The notes below the pieces were generated by a model, which was given only the letters and a program-made list of their open reading frames with translations, searched no databases and was not told the DNA's origin. From Sphingomonadales bacterium (GTDB lineage: Bacteria > Pseudomonadota > Alphaproteobacteria > Sphingomonadales > Sphingomonadaceae), in NCBI GenBank assembly GCA_016707885.1, contig JADJGU010000004.1:133143-197142 (forward strand): DNA of 64,000 bases. Direction: 5' to 3'. The position numbers and the translations under genes were made by a program. This document shows, one piece after another, positions 10,926 through 23,100 of this stretch. Within the stretch, counting starts at the first letter, position 1, and each line of letters starts with the position of its first letter.

Positions 10926-12820
10926 CCCGCCGATACCGCCCACACGGCCTTCGATAACGCCGGGTGCTGCAGTGTAGAGAAGGATCGCGGTGTTTGTCGT
11001 CGACAGCAATAGCCCCGAATTCGCGCCTTCGATCGGCAGAACAAAATTGTAGGCATAGCTGGTCGGCGCATCCGCGCTGGTGACTGCATTGGTGAGCGTG
11101 AACAGACTGGCCGCTGTCATGGTGACGCTGCCCAGATTTCCGCCTGCCGGATCGACTTCGCCACCGGCAGCGACAACGCCATCGGTTTCGTCGATGCGGA
11201 TCTGCGTTCCGGTCAATGTCAGGGTGACATCCGGACCGTGATCGGCAAAGGCAATGTTGCCGCCCAGATCGATGGTTTCGCTGTCGGATGCCGTGTCGCC
11301 GTCATTATCAGTGATGGTCGACGACGCTGTCAGTGTGACCTTGCCATTTGCCAGAACCGCAACATGGTCGACGAACGGCGCGGCAGTCGCGCTAGGGTCG
11401 GTGCCGATCGGGTGATCGATCTGGCTGTATTGGGTTAGCGTGACCACGCCGGTGTTGGACGTCGCAATGTCAAACACGGTGTTGTCGGCGGTTACGGCAC
11501 CGGCGTTGGCTGCGGTCGAACCGACAACCTTGCCAGCGATCAGGTACAGATTGATGGCCGCACCATTGCTGGTCAGGCCAGAAACGGAATTGGCCACATT
11601 CAGGCTGAACGCCAGGCTCGGCGTAGCAGCGCCATCGGCTCCGCCATTAGAGGTCAAGCCGAATACGCCGCCGAAATTGGCAGAACTGGTGTCCGTATCG
11701 GTGTTTGTACCGATTGTGTCGGCATCCTGTGTGATGAGCACGACATTGGCATCGCTGCCAACCGTTATGTTGAGTGTCGGGCCATCATCCTTGAAGGTGA
11801 TGCGGTCGCCAATTGCAACAGTTTCGCTGTCGGTATCGCCATCAAAGTCGGTAATCGTGATGGTCGCGTTGATTAGGCCTGAAAGCGTCAGGGCATCGTC
11901 ATGCGCCGCACCCGGGCCGCCATCGACCAGATGCTCAAGCGGAACGAACTGCGTGACGGTCAGCGTGCCATTGGCATTGACCGTCGCGGTAAAGGCCGTC
12001 TTCACAGCACCGTCGTTATAGCTGCCGGTGACGGTCTTGCCGTCAGGCGACAGCGACAGGCTGATCGCATGGTTGCCAATCGCTGTCTGCAGCGTGGTGA
12101 CGCCGCCACCCACAACCGACAAAGCATAGGTCGTCGCGTTGGCCGCTGCTGCACCATCTGCACCAAAGGCCGCTGTTGCCGTCACAATTGCCGCAGCAGA
12201 AGTCTGGCTGATGCCTGCAACGCCAAAGCCTACCGGCGAACCGGCGGTGGTTTCATCCAATGTGACCGAGCTGTTGCCCGAAGCATTGGTGAGGAACCGG
12301 ACCATCATCTGCAAAACTGATATTTGCGCCAATGTTCACTGTTTCGCTGTCGCTGGCGGTATCGCCATCACCATCGGTGATCGACGACGACGCGGTCAGC
12401 GTGATCGCGCTGTCTAGCAATGACGCAAACTGGTCATCATAGGGTCCGTTGGCTTCACCGAAGCGCATGGTCGATCTGGCTGTACTGGGTCAGCGTCACT
12501 ACACCGGTACCGCTGACAGCAACCGAGAAGACCACCGAAGCAGCGGTCGCGGTTGCAGGCGCTATCGCCGAGGTCGAGCCGACAATGACATTGCCAATCT
12601 TGAACAGGTTGATCGCCGTTCCATGGCTCGTGAGGCCGGAAGCGCCTCCAACCGTGTTCAACGTAAAGGCCAGCGAAGGTGTCGCTGCACCATCGGCGCC
12701 AGCGGTCGAGGTCAGGCCAAACACACCGCCAAAATTGGCAGCACTGGTCGCCACATCTTCAGCCGTTGGGGCACCATCGGTTTCTGCATCCTGCGTAATC
12801 AGTGAAACACCAACATCTTC
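10681..12820 (-). repeat. Tandem 2,142-bp repeat, copy 1 (carries three of the four indels)
   Basis: Boundaries are set at the recurring ACCCTTGGTGACATTGATCG. This copy measures 2,140 bp because it has one missing base, one extra base and a two-base deletion relative to copy 2. To its left the sequence diverges at once from the unit. Confidence 0.9.
10920..12332 (-). CDS. Giant adhesin, third segment (T1SS-143 modules)
   Basis: This piece lies between the extra G near 12291 (this copy GTGAGGAACC, sister copy GTGAGAACC at about 14430) and the missing C near 10926 (this copy CTGCCCGCC, sister copies CTGCCCCGCC). About 150 bp between 12292 and 12459 is readable only in a third frame and links it to the preceding segment. 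It holds the remaining modules of the leftmost near-identical unit, with TQIRIDETDGVVAAGGEVD and SYNDGAVKTAFTATVN as recognisable repeats. No independent ribosome binding site is present; it is not a separate gene. Confidence 0.75.
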   Translation of the reverse strand: MAQISVLQMMVRFLTNASGNSSVTLDETTAGSPVGFGVAGISQTSAAAIVTATAAFGADGAAAANATTYALSVVGGGVTTLQTAIGNHAISLSLSPDGKTVTGSYNDGAVKTAFTATVNANGTLTVTQFVPLEHLVDGGPGAAHDDALTLSGLINATITITDFDGDTDSETVAIGDRITFKDDGPTLNITVGSDANVVLITQDADTIGTNTDTDTSSANFGGVFGLTSNGGADGAATPSLAFSLNVANSVSGLTSNGAAINLYLIAGKVVGSTAANAGAVTADNTVFDIATSNTGVVTLTQYSQIDHPIGTDPSATAAPFVDHVAVLANGKVTLTASSTITDNDGDTASDSETIDLGGNIAFADHGPDVTLTLTGTQIRIDETDGVVAAGGEVDPAGGNLGSVTMTAASLFTLTNAVTSADAPTSYAYNFVLPIEGANSGLLLSTTNTAILLYTAAPGVIEGRVGGIGGQ

Positions 12821-15800
12821 ACCCTTGGTGACATTGATCGTTGGGCCATCATCCTCAAAGCGGATGATGCTGCCCAGATCGACATTGGCCGTATCGGTAT
12901 CGCCGTCAAAGTCGGTTGCGGTGACGCGCAGGGTCAGTGCACCTGCAGTCAGCGGTGACGAATCTTCGTCATGCGATGCGCCTCCGGTGGGATGCTCGAC
13001 CGCAAGGTTTTGCGTAACGGTTACCGCACCGCTGGTCGGATTGACGCTGACGGTGAAGGCTACTGCCCCGCCGATACCGCCCACACGGCCTTCGATAACG
13101 CCGGGTGCTGCAGTGTAGAGAAGGATCGCGGTGTTTGTCGTCGACAGCAATAGCCCCGAATTCGCGCCTTCGATCGGCAGAACAAAATTGTAGGCATAGC
13201 TGGTCGGCGCATCCGCGCTGGTGACTGCATTGGTGAGCGTGAACAGACTGGCCGCTGTCATGGTGACGCTGCCCAGATTTCCGCCTGCCGGATCGACTTC
13301 GCCACCGGCAGCGACAACGCCATCGGTTTCGTCGATGCGGATCTGCGTTCCGGTCAATGTCAGGGTGACATCCGGACCGTGATCGGCAAAGGCAATGTTG
13401 CCGCCCAGATCGATGGTTTCGCTGTCGGATGCCGTGTCGCCGTCATTATCAGTGATGGTCGACGACGCTGTCAGTGTGACCTTGCCATTTGCCAGAACCG
13501 CAACATGGTCGACGAACGGCGCGGCAGTCGCGCTAGGGTCGGTGCCGATCGGGTGATCGATCTGGCTGTATTGGGTTAGCGTGACCACGCCGGTGTTGGA
13601 CGTCGCAATGTCAAACACGGTGTTGTCGGCGGTTACGGCACCGGCGTTGGCTGCGGTCGAACCGACAACCTTGCCAGCGATCAGGTACAGATTGATGGCC
13701 GCACCATTGCTGGTCAGGCCAGAAACGGAATTGGCCACATTCAGGCTGAACGCCAGGCTCGGCGTAGCAGCGCCATCGGCTCCGCCATTAGAGGTCAAGC
13801 CGAATACGCCGCCGAAATTGGCAGAACTGGTGTCCGTATCGGTGTTTGTACCGATTGTGTCGGCATCCTGTGTGATGAGCACGACATTGGCATCGCTGCC
13901 AACCGTTATGTTGAGTGTCGGGCCATCATCCTTGAAGGTGATGCGGTCGCCAATTGCAACAGTTTCGCTGTCGGTATCGCCATCAAAGTCGGTAATCGTG
14001 ATGGTCGCGTTGATTAGGCCTGAAAGCGTCAGGGCATCGTCATGCGCCGCACCCGGGCCGCCATCGACCAGATGCTCAAGCGGAACGAACTGCGTGACGG
14101 TCAGCGTGCCATTGGCATTGACCGTCGCGGTAAAGGCCGTCTTCACAGCACCGTCGTTATAGCTGCCGGTGACGGTCTTGCCGTCAGGCGACAGCGACAG
14201 GCTGATCGCATGGTTGCCAATCGCTGTCTGCAGCGTGGTGACGCCGCCACCCACAACCGACAAAGCATAGGTCGTCGCGTTGGCCGCTGCTGCACCATCT
14301 GCACCAAAGGCCGCTGTTGCCGTCACAATTGCCGCAGCAGAAGTCTGGCTGATGCCTGCAACGCCAAAGCCTACCGGCGAACCGGCGGTGGTTTCATCCA
14401 ATGTGACCGAGCTGTTGCCCGAAGCATTGGTGAGAACCGGACCATCATCCGCAAAACTGATATTTGCGCCAATGTTCACTGTTTCGCTGTCGCTGGCGGT
14501 ATCGCCATCACCATCGGTGATCGACGACGACGCGGTCAGCGTGATCGCGCTGTCTAGCAATGACGCAAACTGGTCATCATAGGGTCCGTTGGCTTCACCT
14601 GGAAGCGCATGGTCGATCTGGCTGTACTGGGTCAGCGTCACTACACCGGTACCGCTGACAGCAACCGAGAAGACCACCGAAGCAGCGGTCGCGGTTGCAG
14701 GCGCTATCGCCGAGGTCGAGCCGACAATGACATTGCCAATCTTGAACAGGTTGATCGCCGTTCCATGGCTCGTGAGGCCGGAAGCGCCTCCAACCGTGTT
14801 CAACGTAAAGGCCAGCGAAGGTGTCGCTGCACCATCGGCGCCAGCGGTCGAGGTCAGGCCAAACACACCGCCAAAATTGGCAGCACTGGTCGCCACATCT
14901 TCAGCCGTTGGGGCACCATCGGTTTCTGCATCCTGCGTAATCAGTGAAACACCAACATCTTCACCCTTGGTGACATTGATCGTTGGGCCATCATCCTCAA
15001 AGCGGATGATGCTGCCCAGATCGACATTGGCCGTATCGGTATCGCCGTCAAAGTCGGTTGCGGTGACGCGCAGGGTCAGTGCACCTGCAGTCAGCGGTGA
15101 CGAATCTTCGTCATGCGATGCGCCTCCGGTGGGATGCTCGACCGCAAGGTTTTGCGTAACGGTTACCGCACCGCTGGTCGGATTGACGCTGACGGTGAAG
15201 GCTACTGCCCCGCCGATACCGCCCACACGGCCTTCGATAACGCCGGGTGCTGCAGTGTAGAGAAGGATCGCGGTGTTTGTCGTCGACAGCAATAGCCCCG
15301 AATTCGCGCCTTCGCTCGGCAGAACAAAATTGTAGGCATAGCTGGTCGGCGCATCCGCGCTGGTGACTGCATTGGTGAGCGTGAACAGACTGGCCGCTGT
15401 CATGGTGACGCTGCCCAGATTTCCGCCTGCCGGATCGACTTCGCCACCGGCAGCGACAACGCCATCGGTTTCGTCGATGCGGATCTGCGTTCCGGTCAAT
15501 GTCAGGGTGACATCCGGACCGTGATCGGCAAAGGCAATGTTGCCACCGAGGTCGATGGTTTCGCTGTCGGATGCCGTGTCGCCGTCATTATCAGTGATGG
15601 TCGACGACGCTGTCAGTGTGACCTTGCCATTTGCCAGAACCGCAACATGGTCGACGAACGGCGCGGCAGTCGCGCTAGGGTCGGTGCCGATCGGGTGATC
15701 GATCTGGCTGTATTGGGTCAGGGTGACCACGCCGGTGTTGGACGTCGCAATGTCAAACACGGTGTTGTCGGCGGTTACGGCACCGGCGTTGGCTGCGGTC

Positions 15801-15931
15801 GAACCGACAACCTTGCCAGCGATCAGGTACAGATTGATGGCCGCACCATTGCTGGTCAGGCCAGAAACGGAATTGGCCACATTCCAGGCTGAACGCCAGG
15901 CTCGGCGTAGCAGCGCCATCGGCTCCGCCAT
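12455..15931 (-). CDS. Giant adhesin, second segment (near-identical T1SS-143 modules)
   Basis: This open frame continues the adhesin after the indel near 15883 and ends at a two-base deletion near 12459, where the sister copy reads CACCTGGAAGCG and this copy CACCGAAGCG. It has no start signal of its own; the apparent Met is an accident. It contains only T1SS-143-type modules of about 178 residues, four per 714-residue unit, each closing with a DGDT.S.T..(I/L)G...(F)(A/E/K)D(D/H)GP pattern. These modules are extracellular beta-sandwich spacers in type I secreted agglutinins. The sequence is nearly identical to its neighbours at 2,142-bp spacing. Confidence 0.8.
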   Translation of the reverse strand: MAEPMALLRRAWRSAWNVANSVSGLTSNGAAINLYLIAGKVVGSTAANAGAVTADNTVFDIATSNTGVVTLTQYSQIDHPIGTDPSATAAPFVDHVAVLANGKVTLTASSTITDNDGDTASDSETIDLGGNIAFADHGPDVTLTLTGTQIRIDETDGVVAAGGEVDPAGGNLGSVTMTAASLFTLTNAVTSADAPTSYAYNFVLPSEGANSGLLLSTTNTAILLYTAAPGVIEGRVGGIGGAVAFTVSVNPTSGAVTVTQNLAVEHPTGGASHDEDSSPLTAGALTLRVTATDFDGDTDTANVDLGSIIRFEDDGPTINVTKGEDVGVSLITQDAETDGAPTAEDVATSAANFGGVFGLTSTAGADGAATPSLAFTLNTVGGASGLTSHGTAINLFKIGNVIVGSTSAIAPATATAASVVFSVAVSGTGVVTLTQYSQIDHALPGEANGPYDDQFASLLDSAITLTASSSITDGDGDTASDSETVNIGANISFADDGPVLTNASGNSSVTLDETTAGSPVGFGVAGISQTSAAAIVTATAAFGADGAAAANATTYALSVVGGGVTTLQTAIGNHAISLSLSPDGKTVTGSYNDGAVKTAFTATVNANGTLTVTQFVPLEHLVDGGPGAAHDDALTLSGLINATITITDFDGDTDSETVAIGDRITFKDDGPTLNITVGSDANVVLITQDADTIGTNTDTDTSSANFGGVFGLTSNGGADGAATPSLAFSLNVANSVSGLTSNGAAINLYLIAGKVVGSTAANAGAVTADNTVFDIATSNTGVVTLTQYSQIDHPIGTDPSATAAPFVDHVAVLANGKVTLTASSTITDNDGDTASDSETIDLGGNIAFADHGPDVTLTLTGTQIRIDETDGVVAAGGEVDPAGGNLGSVTMTAASLFTLTNAVTSADAPTSYAYNFVLPIEGANSGLLLSTTNTAILLYTAAPGVIEGRVGGIGGAVAFTVSVNPTSGAVTVTQNLAVEHPTGGASHDEDSSPLTAGALTLRVTATDFDGDTDTANVDLGSIIRFEDDGPTINVTKGEDVGVSLITQDAETDGAPTAEDVATSAANFGGVFGLTSTAGADGAATPSLAFTLNTVGGASGLTSHGTAINLFKIGNVIVGSTSAIAPATATAASVVFSVAVSGTGVVTLTQYSQIDHALR
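12821..14962 (-). repeat. Tandem 2,142-bp repeat, copy 2 (intact reference copy)
   Basis: Exactly 2,142 bp (714 codons), nearly base-for-base equal to copies 1 and 3. It encodes four T1SS-143-type modules of about 178 residues without a frame break, so it serves as the reference for locating the indels in its neighbours. Confidence 0.92.
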
Positions 15932-17105
15932 TAGAGGTCAAGCCGAATACGCCGCCGAAATTGGCAGAACTGGTGTCCGTATCGGTGTTTGTACCGATTG
16001 TGTCGGCATCCTGTGTGATGAGCACGACATTGGCATCGCTGCCAACCGTTATGTTGAGTGTCGGGCCATCATCCTTGAAGGTGATGCGGTCGCCAATTGC
16101 AACAGTTTCGCTGTCGGTATCGCCATCAAAGTCGGTAATCGTGATGGTCGCGTTGATTAGGCCTGAAAGCGTCAGGGCATCGTCATGCGCCGCACCCGGG
16201 CCGCCATCGACCAGATGCTCAAGCGGAACGAACTGCGTGACGGTCAGCGTGCCATTGGCATTGACCGTCGCGGTAAAGGCCGTCTTCACAGCACCGTCGT
16301 TATAGCTGCCGGTGACGGTCTTGCCGTCAGGCGACAGCGACAGGCTGATCGCATGGTTGCCAATCGCTGTCTGCAGCGTGGTGACGCCGCCACCCACAAC
16401 CGACAAAGCATAGGTCGTCGCGTTGGCCGCTGCTGCACCATCTGCACCAAAGGCCGCTGTTGCCGTCACAATTGCCGCAGCAGAAGTCTGGCTGATGCCT
16501 GCAACGCCAAAGCCTACCGGCGAACCGGCGGTGGTTTCATCCAATGTGACCGAGCTGTTGCCCGAAGCATTGGTGAGAACCGGACCATCATCTGCAAAAC
16601 TGATATTTGCGCCAATGTTCACTGTTTCGCTGTCGCTGGCGGTATCGCCATCACCATCGGTGATCGACGACGACGCGGTCAGCGTGATCGCGCTGTCGAG
16701 CAATGACGCAAACTGGTCATCATAGGGTCCGTTGGCTTCACCTGGAAGCGCATGGTCGATCTGGCTGTACTGGGTCAGCGTCACTACACCGGTACCGCTG
16801 ACAGCAACCGAGAAGACCACCGAAGCAGCGGTCGCGGTTGCAGGCGCTATCGCCGAGGTCGAGCCGACAATGACATTGCCAATCTTGAACAGGTTGATCG
16901 CCGTTCCATGGCTCGTGAGGCCGGAAGCGCCTCCAACCGTGTTCAACGTAAAGGCCAGCGAAGGTGTCGCTGCACCATCGGCGCCAGCGGTCGAGGTCAG
17001 GCCAAACACACCGCCAAAATTGGCAGCACTGGTCGCCACATCTTCAGCCGTTGGGGCACCATCGGTTTCTGCATCCTGCGTAATCAGTGAAACACCAACA
17101 TCTTC
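14963..17105 (-). repeat. Tandem 2,142-bp repeat, copy 3 (one extra base)
   Basis: It is 2,143 bp long because of an extra C near 15883. It otherwise matches copy 2 with a few substitutions, for example CTCGGC for ATCGGC near 15315 and CCACCGAGG for CCGCCCAGA near 15545; the latter variant is shared with copy 4. Confidence 0.9.
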
Positions 17106-20100
17106 ACCCTTGGTGACATTGATCGTTGGGCCATCATCCTCAAAGCGGATGATGCTGCCCAGATCGACATTGGCCGTATCGGTATCGCCGTCAAAGTCGG
17201 TTGCGGTGACGCGCAGGGTCAGTGCACCTGCAGTCAGCGGTGACAGATCTTCGTCATGCGATGCGCCTCCGGTGGGATGCTCGACCGCAAGGTTTTGCGT
17301 AACGGTTACCGCACCGCTGGTCGGATTGACGCTGACGGTGAAGGCTACTGCCCCGCCGATACCGCCCACACGGCCTTCGATAACGCCGGGTGCTGCAGTG
17401 TAGAGAAGGATCGCGGTGTTTGTCGTCGACAGCAATAGCCCCGAATTCGCGCCTTCGCTCGGCAGAACAAAATTGTAGGCATAGCTGGTCGGCGCATCCG
17501 CGCTGGTGACTGCATTGGTGAGCGTGAACAGACTGGCCGCTGTCATGGTGACGCTGCCCAGATTTCCGCCTGCCGGATCGACTTCGCCACCGGCAGCGAC
17601 AACGCCATCGGTTTCGTCGATGCGGATCTGCGTTCCGGTCAACGTCAGGGTGATATCAGGACCATGATCGGCAAAGGCAATGTTGCCACCGAGGTCGATG
17701 GTTTCGCTGTCGGATGCCGTGTCACCGTCATTATCAGTGATGGTCGACGACGCCGTGAGCGTGATCTTGCCATTGGCCAGAACCGCAACATGATCATCGA
17801 ACGGTGTTGCCGAAGCGCCGGGATCAGTGCCGATCGGATGATCGATTTGGCTGTATTGCGTCAGGGTAACAACGCCGGTTCCGCTTACCGCAACCGAGAA
17901 GACAACCGACGCGTCGGTGGCACTGGCAGGAGCTGTACCCGCAGTCGAACCAACAATCACGCCGCCAACCTTGTACAGATTGATGGCCGCACCATTGCTG
18001 GTCAGACCCGACACGCCATTGGCGACATTCAGGTCAAACGCCAGGCTCGGTGCAGCAGCGCCGTCTGCGCCGCCATTTGAGGTCAAACCGAATACGCCAT
18101 CGAAATTGGCCGAGCTGGTGTCGGTATCGCTGTTCGCACCGATCGTGTCGGCATCCTGCGTAATAAGGACAGCATTGGCATCGCTGCCCATAGTGACGTT
18201 GAGCGACGGCCCATCATCCTTGAAGGTGACGCGGTCACCGACAGCAACGGTTTCGCTGTCGGTATCACCATCAAAGTCGGTGATCGTGATGGTCGCGTTG
18301 ATAAGGCCAGAAAGCGTCAGAGCATCGTCATGCGCCGCACCCGGGCCGCCATCGACCAGATGTTCTAGCGGAACGAACTGCGTGACCGTCAGCGTGCCAT
18401 TGGCATTGATGGTGGCGGTAAAGGCCGTCTTCACCGAACCGTCATTATAGCTGCCGGTAACCGTCTTGCCGTCAGGCGACAGCGACAGGCTGATTGCATG
18501 GTTGCCAATCGCCGTCTGCAGCGCGGTAACGCCGCCACCCACAACCGAAAGAGCGTAGGTCGTCGCGTTGCCCGCTGCTGCACCATCGGCACCAAAGGCC
18601 GCTGTTGCCGTCACAATTGCCGCCGCCGATGTCTGGCTGATGCCTGCAACGCCAAAGCCTGCCGGCGAACCTGCCGTCGTTTCATCCAATGTCACCGAGC
18701 TGTTGCCCGACGCATTGGTCAGAACCGGACCATCATCGGCAAAGCTGATGTTCGCGCCGATATTCACCGTCTCGCTGTCGCTGGCAGTATCGCCATCACC
18801 ATCGGTGATCGTCGACGACGCGGTCAGTGTGATCGCGCTGTCGAGCAATGTTGCAAACTGGTCATCATAAGGACCATTGGCTTCACCCGGAAGCGCATGG
18901 TCGATCTGGCTGTACTGGGTCAGCGTCACCACACCGGTACCGCTGACAGCAACCGAGAAGACCACCGATGCAGCAGTTGCGCTGGCAGGTGCTGTCGCCG
19001 AGGTCGAGCCGACAATGACATTGCCGACCTTGAACAGGTTGATTGCCACGCCGTGGCTGGTGAGGCCGGAGGCACCACCCGCTGTGTTCAGTACAAAGGC
19101 CAGCGAAGGTGCAACTGCACCATCCGCACCAGCAGTCGACGTCAGGCCAAACACACCGCCAAAATTGGCAGCACTGGTCGCCACATCTTCCGCCGTCGGA
19201 ACGCCATCGGTTTCCGCATCCTGCGTAACCAGCACGACACCTGCATCTTCACCCTTGGTGACATTGAGCGAGGGGACATCGTCCACCACTGTGACGTTGA
19301 ACGATCCGGTGGCGGTGTCGGTCTCGCTGTCGGTAACCTCAAAAGTCACGCCGTTCAAAGTGACCGAATCTTCGCTGCCGCTCGCGACATGCTTGACGGG
19401 TTGCGAAAGCGTGGTCGAATAGCTGTACGTCACATCGCCCGGATTGGGGCCAAGCACAGCGCCGGAAACTTCGATCCGGATGACTTCGGCACCGCCACTG
19501 CGTCCGACAAGCGCGCCACTTTCCAGCGCGAAAACAACGTCGACGCCGTCGAGCGTTTTCAACTGGCCATCGAGCGCGCCAGTATCGACGAGTTTGATCG
19601 AAGCGAGCAGGTTAGCCGGTACGTCGGCACCGAAATTGACCACGGCCGTGCCAGAGGCAGTGGCGCTTTCGGTCGAATCTGTTTCGCTCGGGCTCGCTTG
19701 CAGCGGCGCGGCATCGACATTGGCATTCGGCAGGCCGTCTTCATCGACGGTCAAATTGGCAATGCGCAGGATGTTTGGCACCGAGTCCTTAAGTAGATCA
19801 AAGGTAACCGTCGTGGTCGACGGATCGCCATCGGCATCGGTGATGGTGTAGGTGAAGCTGTCCGGACCTTCCGCACCTGCATTCGGCGTGTAGGTGAAAG
19901 TTCCATCATCATTGTAAACGACTGTGCCCTTGGACGGGTTGGTGGCAATCGCAACACCGGTAACTAGGTTTACGCCATCGGCACCCTTCACATCATTGGC
20001 AAGCGCATCAAATGTCAGTGCTGTCTGTTCCGCAACCGAATAGGTGCCGTCGGGCTTGGCGGTCGGCACATCGTCAACAATGCGCACTTCGACCTGGTCG

Positions 20101-23100
20101 GTATCGGTCGAGCCGTCGGTGTCGGTGACAGCAACATCAAACAATTCGGTCAGAAAATTTTGACCACCCGCATTGGCATGCGCGGTGTTGTCGGTCAGTA
20201 CATAGCTGTAACCGATGGTAATCGCTGTCGCGTTGCCATCAGCCGGGGCCGAGATCGAGGTGATCGTGAAGGTGCCATAGGCAGTCGCAAAAGACTGGCC
20301 GACAAAGGTTTCGGTACCTTCGATCTTGATAGACGCAATACCGTCGAGGCCATTGACGGTGAAGCTGCCCGTCTGCGTGAGCGAATCTGGAGTGGTATCC
20401 GAACCGGCAGGCTCAACGCCACGCACGGGCAGATCGTCTTCGTCGACAATCAGGTCAGGGCCTTCGACGTTCAAGCCGTTGATCGTAATGATGTCGTCAC
20501 TGCCGTTGATGGTAATCGTCAGAGTTGTGGTCGAAGGATCCCCGTCGCCATCGGTGATGGTGTAGGTGAATATTTCGGTCAGGCTATCATCGCTATCGAG
20601 GCCCTGGACACGCGGATCATCGTTGTTCAGCGTATAGCTGTAGCTGCCATCCGCATTCAGAGTCAGCGAGCCATAAGTGCCGGCGAGCGCCGAGCCGACA
20701 GTGCCGTTGGTAGCGCCGAACGCAACGGCGGTAACGGTTGCGCCGTCTGCGCCTTTGGTATCTGCCACACCATCAGTTGCATTGGCATCAGCCACATTCG
20801 CACCGCTGATGACATTGCCGTCAGCAACAGTCGGGCCGTCTTCCTTGACGCTGTCAATATCGGCACGTGCCGTCGGCACATCGTCAACGATATCGATGAC
20901 AAGCGTTCCGGGCGTGTTGTCGCCATCCTGGTCGGTGACCACAACGGCAAAGTCATCAAAGGTCGCGTCGCCAGAAGTGTTGGTGGTCAGCTCATACTCA
21001 TAGCCGATCGCACCCGCAGCGATGCTGGTGATGGTCAATGTGCCGAAGCTGCCGGTGAAGGTCTGGCCGACTGCTGTAACCGCAACGCCGTCAATGGTGA
21101 CCGTCGCCGGGCCGTCAGGTGCTGTGTAAGCGATTGTTCCGGCAGTCAGTTCGCTGTCAGCGCCGGCGTCAGACCCGGCAGGCAGGCCTGCCTCTTCAAC
21201 TTGCGTGCCAGCCTCTCCCTCGGTCGGAAGGTCAAGCGTGGTCCGGCTGTCGCCAATATCAATGGTCAGCGTCGCGGTCGAAGGATCGCCGTCGCCATCG
21301 GTGATGGTGTAGGAAAAGACGTCTGAAACGCCACCCGGCGTACCCGGATTCCGGGCGTAGCTGTAGCTGCCATCGGCGTTCAGCGTCAGGACGCCATATT
21401 GGCCGTTGGTGGTGCCATCAACCGCACCGGCGCCGCCAAAGCCGCTGATTGCGGTCACGGTTACGCCGTCAGCACCGGGCGTGTCAGCCCCGCCATCGCC
21501 TTCAGCGTCGGTGATTACATTGCCCGTCGCAGGGCCGTATTCACCAGCTGCAATGCTGTCTGCATCTTTGATTGCTGTCGGCGCGTCATCGTGAATGCCG
21601 ATGACCAGCGTGTCATTGGCGCTGTCGCCATCGCTGTCGGTGACCACAACATTGAAGCTGTCGGTGGTGCCCTCGCCCGATGTGTTGTCGGTCAACGTAT
21701 AGCTGTAGCTATAGGCGCCCTCTGATACGGTAACGGTCAGCGTGCCATGCGCGCCAGTGACGGTGCCGCCAGCCGTGACATTTACGCCATTGATAACAAG
21801 CGACTGCAGCGTATCGCCACCGGTCGAAATTGCGATGGTGCCACCCGTTGTTTCGCTGCCGGATTCCTCATTCGAGCCTTCGGGCTCGCTGCCGCGTGCA
21901 GGCAAGCCTGCTTCGTCGACAAAGTTTTCGCCGCTGACATCGACCCGGGGCTCCAGATCTTTGAGCAAAGTGATCGTCACAGTCGCTGTCGACGGATCGC
22001 CATCACCATCGGTGATGGTGTACTGGAAGGTGACAACACCTTCCTCGCCAGGTGCCGGGGTATAGGTAAAGGTGCCGTCCCCATTATAGACAAGCGAGCC
22101 TGCACCGCTCAGCGATTCTGCCACCACAGCGACGCCAGTCGACAGGTTGACGGCATCTGCGCCCGGAGTGTCGTTGGAAAACACATTGACCGTGACGGGT
22201 GCATTTTCGCTTTCCTGAGCAGCGCTGTCGTTCACTGCCAGCGGCGCGTCATCAATGATCTTGATGTTCAAATCGTCGCTGGCAACATCACCATCAAGAT
22301 CGGTAACGACAATCGGGAATGTCACGGTGCTGCCCGCAGTGTTCAGCGTGTTGTCGTTCAGCGTATATGTATAGGTAATGCTGCCATTTCCGGTAACCGG
22401 ATCATAGCTGTACGCCGTGATGACAAGCGTGCCGGTTGCATCCGACACCACCTGTTGGGGAAGTGCTCCCGGTGTTATCGTTACGCCGGATACGGTTACG
22501 CTGCCCACGCCATCGGGCGAGTTGAAGGTGATCGTTCCGCTGGTGCTCTCCGGATTACCATCGAATTGCGACCCCGACGGCTCACCGTCGCGTACGGGCA
22601 AATGCGGCTCACGTACCTGCGTACCGTCTCCGATTTCCGGAACGAAGACGATCCGGTTGGGCGCATCGCCGATGTTGATGGTCAGCGTCGCTGTCGAGGA
22701 GTCGCCGTCTCCGTCGGTCAGCTGATAGGTAAATACGTCGGTGACGCCACCTGGCGTGTTGACGTTGCGAACATAGCTGTACGTGCCATTTGCACCCAGT
22801 GTCAGCGTACCATATTGGCCATTGATCGTGGTGCCTACAGCGCCGAAGCTTCCAGAGGTTCCTGCGCGAATTCCAGTGATAGTACCGCCATCGGCACCCA
22901 GAGTATCTGCGCCAGCCGAACCGCTTGTAGTGCCTGCGCCCGAGAGCACATTGCCCGTCTCCGGACCATAGGTGCCGCCCGCGACGCTATCTGTATCGTT
23001 GCGCGCAGTGGGTACGTCATCCGCAATCGCGATGGTCAGGCGTGCAGTCGACGAATCTCCATCGGGATCGGTCACAACAACGGTGAACACATCGGTTGTG

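Noticed and set aside
10681..19250. Repeat array considered as CRISPR or mobile element copies
   Set aside because: Units are 2.1 kb, directly adjacent without spacers, keep one reading frame and encode adhesin modules; there are no terminal repeats or transposase.
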